A stretch of 8,099 nt of DNA from NCBI GenBank assembly GCA_002378665.1, contig DFSO01000071.1, forward strand, positions 12,456 through 20,554. Direction: 5' to 3'. A program made the position numbers and the translations under genes. How positions within the stretch are numbered: position 1 is the first letter of the stretch; each line of letters opens with the position of its first letter. Below the pieces are notes generated by a model. The model did not search any database. It was not told the DNA's origin and saw only the letters and a list, made by a program, of their open reading frames with translations. Origin of the DNA: Loktanella sp. UBA3435. Lineage in GTDB: Bacteria > Pseudomonadota > Alphaproteobacteria > Rhodobacterales > Rhodobacteraceae. Below are positions 1 through 5,952 of this stretch, in pieces.

Positions 1-3000
1 TCCAACCGATCATCGGCTGTCAGGTTGATCTCGGGTATACTGTGATCGAGCAGGGCAAACGACAAGAAGACCCTGCGGGGATCGTTCTGCTCGCGCAATC
101 CGAAGCGGGTTATCTGAACCTGATGAAGCTCAATTCCTGCCTCTATCTCGATCAGGGCAATCAGGTGCCGCAGGTCACGCTGGACGATTTGCAGAAATAC
201 AACGCTGGGCTCATCTGTCTGACTGGTGGCCCTGATGGGCCGATTGGGCGGCTGTTGCGCGCGGGCCAGCGCCCTGCCGCCGAGGCGCTGATGGATCGCT
301 TTGCTGCGATTTATCCTGATCGTTTGTATGTTGAACTGCAGCGCCACCCTGACGGGACTGGCTTGCCCGAGGCGGAGGCATTGTCGGAGCGCGGCTTTGT
401 CGAGATGGCTTATGCCAAAGGCCTGCCATTGGTGGCCACCAACGATGTCTACTTCCCGAAAATCTCGCTCTACGAGGCCCATGACGCGCTGATGTGTATC
501 GCGGACGGGGCCTATGTGGACCAGCAAGAACCGCGCCGCCGTTTGACGCCCCAGCACTTTATGAAAACGCCCGAAGAGATGATCACACTCTTCGCGGACC
601 TTCCAGAAGCGATTGATAACACAGTTGAAATTTCGCGTCGTTGTGCATTCAAAGTCTACAAACGCGATCCAATTCTGCCAAAATTTGCCGATGACGAGAT
701 CGTCGAATTGCGCCGTCAGGCGAACGAAGGTCTACAAGCACGCCTTGCCGTGATCCCACATGCGGTGAGTTTGGAGGCCTACCAAGCGCGGCTTGATTTC
801 GAGCTTGGTATTATCGAAGGCATGGGCTTCCCTGGCTACTTTTTGATCGTTGCGGATTTTATCAAATACGCCAAGGAAAACAAAATCCCCGTCGGGCCGG
901 GCCGTGGTTCTGGTGCGGGTTCGCTTGTGGCCTATGCGCTGCTGATCACCGATCTTGATCCGTTGCGCTATTCGCTTCTGTTCGAACGATTCCTTAACCC
1001 TGAACGGGTATCCATGCCCGACTTCGATATCGACTTTTGCATGGACCGCCGTGAAGAGGTGATCCGCTACGTGCAGGATAAATACGGGCGCGATAAGGTT
1101 GGTCAGATCATCACGTTCGGTGCGCTGTTGTCCAAGGCTGCGGTGCGCGACGTGGGTCGTGTGCTGCAAATGCCTTACGGACAGGTCGACCGCCTGTCGA
1201 AAATGATCCCTGTCGAGGGCGTCAAACCTGTGTCGATTGAAAAGGCGCTGGCAGACGAGCCGCGCCTGCGCGAAGAGGCAAAAAACGAAGAGATCGTGGG
1301 CCGTTTGCTGACCTATGCGCAGCAGGTCGAGGGCTTGCTGCGAAACGCATCGACCCACGCGGCGGGTGTCGTGATTGGTGACCGTCCGCTCGATGAATTG
1401 GTACCGCTGTATCAAGATCCGCGCTCTGACATGCCCGCAACCCAATTCAACATGAAATGGGTCGAGCAAGCGGGACTGGTCAAGTTCGACTTCTTGGGTT
1501 TGAAAACCCTGACCGTGATTCAAAACGCTGTTGATCTGATCGTAAAATCGGGACGGCATCTACATATCGATGCGCAAGGAAACACACTTTTTGAGCCACC
1601 AGCGGCGCTAATTGATGATATTGGCACAATTCCGCTGGATGATGAGGCGTCCTATAAACTTTATGCCAGCGCCAAAACCGTCGCCGTGTTTCAGGTGGAA
1701 TCCAGCGGCATGATGGACGCGCTTAAGCGCATGAAGCCGACCTGTATCGAGGATATTGTGGCCCTCGTGGCGCTCTACCGGCCCGGTCCGATGGAAAATA
1801 TCCCGACCTATTGCGAGGTTAAGAACGGCGTCAAAGAGATTGAATCCGTTCACCCGTCGATTGACCATCTTTTGGCTGAAACCCAAGGGATTATCGTTTA
1901 CCAAGAACAGGTTATGCAGATCGCGCAGGTTATGGCGGGTTATAGCCTCGGCGGCGCGGATTTGCTGCGGCGTGCGATGGGTAAGAAGATCGCCGAGGAA
2001 ATGGCGAAAGAACGCCCCAAATTCGAGAAAGGCGCCATGGAGAATGGCGTTGATAAGAAAAAGGCCTCTGAGGTTTTTGACCTTCTCGAAAAATTCGCCA
2101 ACTACGGCTTTAACAAATCCCACGCTGCCGCCTATGCGGTGGTCAGCTACCAAACCGCGTGGCTGAAAGCGAACCACCCCGTCGAGTTTATGGCGGGCGT
2201 GATGAACTGCGATATTCACCTGACCGATAAGCTCGCGACCTATTTTCAAGAGGTGAAAAAAGGGCTTGGAATTGAGTACACGCCGCCCTGCATCAATCGC
2301 TCGCAAGCGACGTTTGATGTGAAGGATCAAAAGCTGGTTTATGCGCTCGGCGCGCTCAAAAACGTCGGTGTCGAGGCGATGAAGCTGATCACCGAGGCGC
2401 GTGGTCAAGATCAATTTGTCACGCTTTTTGACTTCGCGCGTAGGGTTGATATCAAACGCGTAGGGAAACGCCCTCTCGAAATGCTGGCCCGTGCGGGCGC
2501 CTTTGACGTGTTGGACCCAAACCGCCGCCGTGTCATGGCAAGCCTTGATGCGCTCGTCGGATACTCTGCCGCGATCCACGATCAGAAGTCGTCCAATCAG
2601 GTATCTCTTTTTGGCGAGGCGGGCGACGATCTGCCCGAACCGCGCCTTGCAGGTGGCGACGATTGGTTGCCAGCCGAACGCTTGGCCGAAGAATTCAAAG
2701 CAATTGGTTTCTACCTCTCAGGCCACCCGCTCGACGACTATATGGCAGCGCTCAAACGCAAAGGCGTTTTGACCCTTGATGAGGTCATAGCCAAGGCTGA
2801 ACGCGGTGCTTGTGTCGTGAAAATGGCGGGCACTGTCTCAGGGCGGCAAGAGAGGAAATCCGCACGCGGCAACCGCTTTGCCTTCGCGCAACTCTCTGAT
2901 CCGACGGGACAATATGAGGTCACGCTATTCTCTGACACATTGGAAGCGGCCCGTGATCATTTGGAAACGGGCAGCCAAGTTGTGATCTCTTGCGAGGCCA

Positions 3001-3314
3001 CGATGGAGGCGGATGTTCTCAAGCTATTGGGTCGCTCAGTATCAGCAATCGACACGGCTGTCGCAGATGCGGGTAGCTCTGGCTTGCGGGTTTTCTTGGA
3101 CAATCCAGAGGCCATCGCCTCGGTCTCCACGATCCTTGAGAATGCGATGCGCGACGGTGTGCGGGGCGGACGCGGGCCGATTTACTTCTGCCTGATGGAC
3201 CCTGCCTTGCCCGGCGAGGTGGAAATTGACCTTGGCCAAGATTTCCCCGTGAATCCAAAGATTAAGGGTGCATTGCGGTCCCTAAGCGGCGTTATAGAAG
3301 TCGAAGAAGTATAG
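1..3314 (+). CDS. dnaE: DNA polymerase III alpha subunit (replicative), 5'-truncated by window edge
   Basis: This is the catalytic subunit of the chromosomal replicase. The reading frame is open from the window edge (first full codon at base 3, reading QPIIGCQVDLGY) to TAG at 3312-3314, giving 1103 visible residues; by comparison with the family roughly 60-75 N-terminal residues are missing. Numbered from base 3, the end of the PHP domain occupies about the first 190 residues. The nucleotide-binding stretch GPGRGSGAGS lies near residues 299-308. The catalytic palm aspartates are D342 and D344 in PDFDIDF, with the third, D496, in VKFDFLGL. YRPGPM and NKSHAAAYA, typical of DnaE, follow. An internal sliding-clamp-binding motif QVSLF is at residues 866-870 (bases 2598-2612). 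An OB-fold starts near residue 935, and a C-terminal region ending GVIEVEEV follows. The frame is intact. An insertion near residues 517-544 is described under findings. The GTG at base 42 is internal, not the start. Confidence 0.97.
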   Translation, partial: QPIIGCQVDLGYTVIEQGKRQEDPAGIVLLAQSEAGYLNLMKLNSCLYLDQGNQVPQVTLDDLQKYNAGLICLTGGPDGPIGRLLRAGQRPAAEALMDRFAAIYPDRLYVELQRHPDGTGLPEAEALSERGFVEMAYAKGLPLVATNDVYFPKISLYEAHDALMCIADGAYVDQQEPRRRLTPQHFMKTPEEMITLFADLPEAIDNTVEISRRCAFKVYKRDPILPKFADDEIVELRRQANEGLQARLAVIPHAVSLEAYQARLDFELGIIEGMGFPGYFLIVADFIKYAKENKIPVGPGRGSGAGSLVAYALLITDLDPLRYSLLFERFLNPERVSMPDFDIDFCMDRREEVIRYVQDKYGRDKVGQIITFGALLSKAAVRDVGRVLQMPYGQVDRLSKMIPVEGVKPVSIEKALADEPRLREEAKNEEIVGRLLTYAQQVEGLLRNASTHAAGVVIGDRPLDELVPLYQDPRSDMPATQFNMKWVEQAGLVKFDFLGLKTLTVIQNAVDLIVKSGRHLHIDAQGNTLFEPPAALIDDIGTIPLDDEASYKLYASAKTVAVFQVESSGMMDALKRMKPTCIEDIVALVALYRPGPMENIPTYCEVKNGVKEIESVHPSIDHLLAETQGIIVYQEQVMQIAQVMAGYSLGGADLLRRAMGKKIAEEMAKERPKFEKGAMENGVDKKKASEVFDLLEKFANYGFNKSHAAAYAVVSYQTAWLKANHPVEFMAGVMNCDIHLTDKLATYFQEVKKGLGIEYTPPCINRSQATFDVKDQKLVYALGALKNVGVEAMKLITEARGQDQFVTLFDFARRVDIKRVGKRPLEMLARAGAFDVLDPNRRRVMASLDALVGYSAAIHDQKSSNQVSLFGEAGDDLPEPRLAGGDDWLPAERLAEEFKAIGFYLSGHPLDDYMAALKRKGVLTLDEVIAKAERGACVVKMAGTVSGRQERKSARGNRFAFAQLSDPTGQYEVTLFSDTLEAARDHLETGSQVVISCEATMEADVLKLLGRSVSAIDTAVADAGSSGLRVFLDNPEAIASVSTILENAMRDGVRGGRGPIYFCLMDPALPGEVEIDLGQDFPVNPKIKGALRSLSGVIEVEEV

Positions 3315-3341
3315 GGCGGCTGTTTGTCGCGCTATCCTTTT
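3311..3341 (+). terminator. candidate intrinsic terminator of dnaE
   Basis: ATAG (3311-3314) pairs with CTAT (3332-3335), and GCGGC (3316-3320) pairs with GTCGC (3326-3330, including one G-U pair). A single G-G mismatch separates the two blocks, and the loop is TGTTT. CCTTTT follows at 3336-3341. The hairpin begins on the dnaE stop codon, so it can form only after the terminating ribosome leaves. The stem is short and imperfect and the T run is only four bases, so this is a candidate only. Confidence 0.4.
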
Positions 3342-3372
3342 AGAGCCGTTGTCGGGGTGGACAAGAGCCGTT
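3342..3372 (+). repeat. 9-base direct repeat pair in the dnaE-lipoprotein gap
   Basis: AGAGCCGTT occurs at 3342-3350 and again at 3364-3372, start to start 22 bases, about two helical turns. A 6-base inverted repeat is interleaved with it (GTCGGG 3351-3356 and CCCGAC 3376-3381). The pair sits in the only non-coding stretch upstream of the lipoprotein gene, so it could be a regulator site. It could also be a chance or decayed duplication. No regulator is known for it. Confidence 0.4.
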
Positions 3373-3394
3373 AGACCCGACGTGTAACCAACTA

Positions 3395-3399
3395 TAAGG
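3395..3399 (+). promoter_or_regulatory. Shine-Dalgarno sequence fixing the GTG start at 3409
   Basis: TAAGG lies nine bases upstream of the GTG at 3409. The frame is closed by TAA at 3385-3387, and no ATG or other GTG lies between, so this ribosome-binding site supports the GTG as the start. The start also places the signal peptide and lipobox at the expected distance from the N-terminus. Confidence 0.5.
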
Positions 3400-3408
3400 C
3401 CTTATCTG

Positions 3409-4143
3409 GTGACCTTACGCAGTGCCCTTATCGTCCCATTGTTCGTGCTAAGCGCATGTAGCAATACTCCGTCGCGAGAGTTGAAATCGCTATCAGACGT
3501 GACCTTGGGCGATGATCTTGTGGCGCTTGCTGTGGTCGAGGCCGTTTCGGATGCAGATGGATTGCCACCGCAAGATGCAATCGTTGCAGAGGTTTCCGCG
3601 CCGAAGTCAGGATTTCTAGGTGGTCTGTTCGGAGGGCCAAAGGCTGATCCGCCGCAACAGGCCGCAGAGCCGCAGGTAACCTCGGACATATTGCTGCCTT
3701 TTGGCCAAATCGCGCCGAACTGCACTGTTTCCAAAGGTGAAATGGGCAAGCTTGTCGATCAGAATGCTGGCTACGCGATCTATGACACGGCCCCCAATGG
3801 GGCAACGCTCCGGATGCATTATGTCACTGGTTTTAAAGACAATTGCGCCCGTCAGTTCTCGGCCGCTACTGCGCTGATGGGGGATATCGGCACCCATGAA
3901 GTTGTCCGTTATCTGCCGTCAAACAGCAAGCACCCCTATAGCGCGGCAGATAACGCCTATGAACTAATCAAGGCGTCATTTTGCGGCACGACGCGCGGCA
4001 GACCGTGTGGGCGCAAGCTTGACCGCTTGGCACGCAACACGACCTTTATCACAACCTACGAAAGCTTTAGCGACAACGCGGATTGGGCGGATATTTTGTT
4101 GAGCAATGGCGCTGTCGTGGCTATCGGCCCCGTCGCCCGTTAA
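3409..4143 (+). CDS. Predicted outer-membrane lipoprotein of unknown function
   Basis: I do not recognise a named family. The 244-residue product starts at GTG with a short lipoprotein signal peptide: Arg at position 4, a hydrophobic core at about 6-14, and the lipobox LSAC with lipidated Cys17. Residue +2 is Ser rather than Asp, which in the known Lol sorting rule favours the outer membrane. A polar region follows, then a Gly-rich hydrophobic patch (GFLGGLFGGP, 68-77) and a Pro/Gln-rich linker to about 90. The C-terminal domain (about 93-244) contains four cysteines, C105, C146, C192 and C200, that could form disulfides in the periplasm. No catalytic motif is evident. It lies 94 bases downstream of dnaE on the same strand, beyond a candidate terminator, so it probably has its own promoter. 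It ends one base from the convergent slyX stop. Coding status is well supported; function is unknown. Confidence 0.85.
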   Translation: MTLRSALIVPLFVLSACSNTPSRELKSLSDVTLGDDLVALAVVEAVSDADGLPPQDAIVAEVSAPKSGFLGGLFGGPKADPPQQAAEPQVTSDILLPFGQIAPNCTVSKGEMGKLVDQNAGYAIYDTAPNGATLRMHYVTGFKDNCARQFSAATALMGDIGTHEVVRYLPSNSKHPYSAADNAYELIKASFCGTTRGRPCGRKLDRLARNTTFITTYESFSDNADWADILLSNGAVVAIGPVAR

Positions 4144-4162
4144 CCTACCAATGGGGCGGACG
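4131..4162. terminator. weak hairpin at the lipoprotein/slyX convergence, possible bidirectional terminator
   Basis: CGTCGCCC (4131-4138) can pair with GGGCG plus ACG (4154-4162) with one bulged G, leaving a 15-base loop that contains both stop codons. There is no adjacent T run on either strand, so classical intrinsic termination is not well supported. It is the only hairpin I found between the two convergent genes. Confidence 0.2.
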
Positions 4163-4348
4163 TTGATCGGCCAACGGCACGGATCCGCCCGCATCATACT
4201 CGCGTGACGCCTCGCGCTCCATCAACATCGCAAGCCGGCGGGTCGAGAGCTCAATCTCTTTCTGCTGGGCGGCCACAATATCCGAGAGGTCATCAACCAC
4301 GCGGGTCAAATGGGCAATTTTTTCTTCGAGGTGGGTCATATCTGTCAT
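4145..4348 (-). CDS. slyX: SlyX-like small coiled-coil protein
   Basis: This 67-residue protein matches the SlyX family in size (about 70 residues), in a single long amphipathic helix with heptad character (about residues 4-48, LEEKIAHLTRVVDDL onward), and in the family's C-terminal signature, here QRPPHW. SlyX has no established biochemical function; the name comes from genetics in E. coli, and it is probably cytoplasmic and oligomeric. I chose the ATG at 4346-4348. An upstream in-frame ATG at 4396 would add 16 residues (LWAFRRALPACYDNA) unlike the family, and a downstream ATG at 4337-4339 is the alternative. No strong Shine-Dalgarno precedes any of them. It is transcribed divergently from hisS and converges on the lipoprotein gene with a one-base gap. 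Its TAG stop is at 4145-4147. Confidence 0.85.
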   Translation of the reverse strand: MTDMTHLEEKIAHLTRVVDDLSDIVAAQQKEIELSTRRLAMLMEREASREYDAGGSVPLADQRPPHW

Positions 4349-4464
4349 GGCGTTGTCATAGCACGCTGGTAATGCCCTGCGAAAGGCCCATAACATCGCA
4401 TTGCCCCGCTGGGCCTAGCGTTGTAAACGCGGGCTGATATTGACGTAATTTACGCGAGGCGATC
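4349..4464. promoter_or_regulatory. divergent slyX / hisSZG promoter region
   Basis: These 116 bases separate the slyX and hisS starts, so promoters for both should lie here. The best plus-strand sigma70-like pair I can find is TTGCCC (4401-4406), 17 bases, TAAACG (4424-4429), which is weak. Two short inverted repeats lie between that pair and hisS: GCGTT-GTA-AACGC (4418-4430) and CGTAA-T-TTACG (4444-4454). The first would overlap the -10, the second sits next to the ribosome-binding site, and either could be an operator. I see no leader peptide with a run of His codons, so classical his attenuation is not supported. Confidence 0.4.
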
Positions 4465-5952
4465 ATGGCCAAGGATAAGAAACAACCCCGCCCAAAGGCG
4501 CAAACGCCCAAGGGTTTTCAGGACTATTTCGGAGCGCAGGTCGAAGCCCGCACCGAGATGTTGCGCAAGATTGCGGGTGTTTATCATCGTTACGGTTTTG
4601 ATGCCTTGGAGACTTCGGCAGTGGAAACCGTCGAGGCCTTAGGCAAGTTCCTGCCCGATGTTGACCGCCCGAACGAGGGTGTGTTTGCATGGTTGGAAGA
4701 GGACAAGGATTGGCTGGCGTTGCGCTATGACCTGACGGCGCCTTTGGCTCGTGCTTATGCCCAACACCGCAATGATTTGCCCAACCCATATCGTCGCTAT
4801 GCGATGGGGCCTGTTTGGCGCAACGAGAAGCCGGGACCGGGTCGTTTTCGCCAGTTTTATCAATGTGATGCGGATACGGTTGGCGCGTCAAGCGTTGCCG
4901 CCGACGCCGAAATTTGCGCGATGTTGTCTGACACTTTGGAAGTCGTCGGCATCCCGCGCGGTGACTATGTTGTGCGCGTCAATAACCGCAAGGTGTTGAA
5001 CGGTGTGATGGAGGTGGCAGGGCTATCGGGCGACGACAAAGAGGCCGAGCGCGGCATCGTTTTGCGGGCGATTGATAAGCTGGACCGCCTTGGCGAAGAC
5101 GGCGTGCGTGCGCTGATCGGCGAGGGTCGCAAGGACGCAAGCGGCGACTTTACCAAAGGCGCTGGTCTTGGCGCCGAGCAGGCCGAAATCGTCATGGGCT
5201 TTATGTCCGCCAAACGTGCAACGGGGGCCGAAACAGTGGCCCGTTTGCATGAGTTGGTGCGCGGCTCGCAAGTTGGCGCGGACGGCGTGAACGAATTGGA
5301 AACCATCGCGACGCTTCTGGATGCTGGCGGCTATAACGCGGATCGCATCGAGATTGATCCCGCCGTCGTGCGCGGGCTTGGCTATTATACTGGCCCCGTT
5401 TTCGAGGCCGAATTGACGTTCGAAGTGCTTGACGACAAGGGTCGCCCGCGCAACTTCGGCTCTGTCGCTGGTGGCGGTCGTTATGACGATCTGGTCAAGC
5501 GGTTCACGGGACAAGAGGTGCCTGCGACGGGTGTTTCTATCGGCGTTGACCGTTTGTTGGCGGCTTTGGAGGCTAAGGGTCGTTTGGATACAACGGCCGT
5601 TGGCCCCGTGGTCGTGACCGTCATGGACCGCGACCAAATGGCTTATTATCAAGGACTTGTGGCGGAACTGCGTAACGCGGGCATCCGTGCAGAGGTTTAC
5701 TTGGGCAATCCAAAGAACTTCGGTAACCAGTTGAAATACGCAGACAAGCGTAACTCTCCTGTTGCCGTGATCGTTGGTGGCGACGAGATGGCGGCAGGTG
5801 TCGTGCAGATCAAAGATCTGATTTTGGGTGCCAAGATTGCCGAAAACGCGACGCTCGAAGAATGGAAAGATCGCCCGAGCCAATATGAAGTGCCACGCGG
5901 CGAACTGGTCGCCAAAGTGCGCGAAATTTTGGACGGGCAGGGCAATGGCTGA
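4465..5952 (+). CDS. hisS: Histidyl-tRNA synthetase (alphaproteobacterial type)
   Basis: This cytoplasmic class II aminoacyl-tRNA synthetase joins histidine to tRNA-His using ATP. The 495-residue product is longer than the roughly 420-residue E. coli enzyme but fits the alphaproteobacterial form. The N-terminal catalytic core begins TPKGFQDYFG. Motif 2 is at residues 114-133 (MGPVWRNEKPGPGRFRQFYQ), with arginines R119 and R129. VNNRKVLNG follows. A helical insertion region comes next, then the histidine-binding HisA motif VVRGLGYYTG with R303, and GGGRYDD at 336-342. Motif 3 is PATGVSIGVDRL with R363. The C-terminal anticodon-binding domain starts near residue 380 (GPVVVTVMDRD). The ATG at 4465 has GAGG at 4456-4459 upstream. 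It is the first gene of a cluster and overlaps hisZ by eight bases. Its motif 2 loop and HisA motif differ from the E. coli pattern, as noted under findings. Confidence 0.97.
   Translation: MAKDKKQPRPKAQTPKGFQDYFGAQVEARTEMLRKIAGVYHRYGFDALETSAVETVEALGKFLPDVDRPNEGVFAWLEEDKDWLALRYDLTAPLARAYAQHRNDLPNPYRRYAMGPVWRNEKPGPGRFRQFYQCDADTVGASSVAADAEICAMLSDTLEVVGIPRGDYVVRVNNRKVLNGVMEVAGLSGDDKEAERGIVLRAIDKLDRLGEDGVRALIGEGRKDASGDFTKGAGLGAEQAEIVMGFMSAKRATGAETVARLHELVRGSQVGADGVNELETIATLLDAGGYNADRIEIDPAVVRGLGYYTGPVFEAELTFEVLDDKGRPRNFGSVAGGGRYDDLVKRFTGQEVPATGVSIGVDRLLAALEAKGRLDTTAVGPVVVTVMDRDQMAYYQGLVAELRNAGIRAEVYLGNPKNFGNQLKYADKRNSPVAVIVGGDEMAAGVVQIKDLILGAKIAENATLEEWKDRPSQYEVPRGELVAKVREILDGQGNG

Noticed and set aside
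732..1559. 275-codon open frame on the minus strand inside dnaE
   Set aside because: It lies fully antisense to conserved DnaE domains, its product resembles no protein family, and long antisense frames are common opposite genes of this base composition.
1608..2579. 323-codon open frame on the minus strand inside dnaE
   Set aside because: Same reasons: antisense to conserved DnaE sequence, low-complexity His/Arg-rich translation, no ribosome-binding site that stands out.
3393..3398. TATAAG as a -10 element for the lipoprotein gene
   Set aside because: No good -35 lies at the right distance (only TTAGAC with 16-base spacing), and the transcript would begin almost at the start codon, removing the TAAGG ribosome-binding site.
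4349..4396. Sixteen-residue extension of SlyX from an ATG at 4396
   Set aside because: The added residues are not part of the coiled coil and would make the protein longer than the family. The ATG at 4348 gives 67 residues.
4440..4464. TTGACG at 4440-4445 as a -35 element for hisS
   Set aside because: It is only about 20 bases from the start codon, so a matching -10 would fall inside the gene and the message would lose the ribosome-binding site.
4349..4464. Histidine attenuator leader upstream of hisS
   Set aside because: There is no short reading frame with a run of His codons and no nested terminator/antiterminator hairpins.
5023..5883. 286-codon open frame on the minus strand inside hisS
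   Set aside because: Antisense to conserved HisS domains and without recognisable protein features.
5828..5944. N-terminal extension of hisZ from an ATG at 5828
   Set aside because: It lies entirely within hisS and gives a Lys/Arg-rich sequence unlike HisZ. The ATG at 5945 has a ribosome-binding site and gives the family's usual N-terminus.
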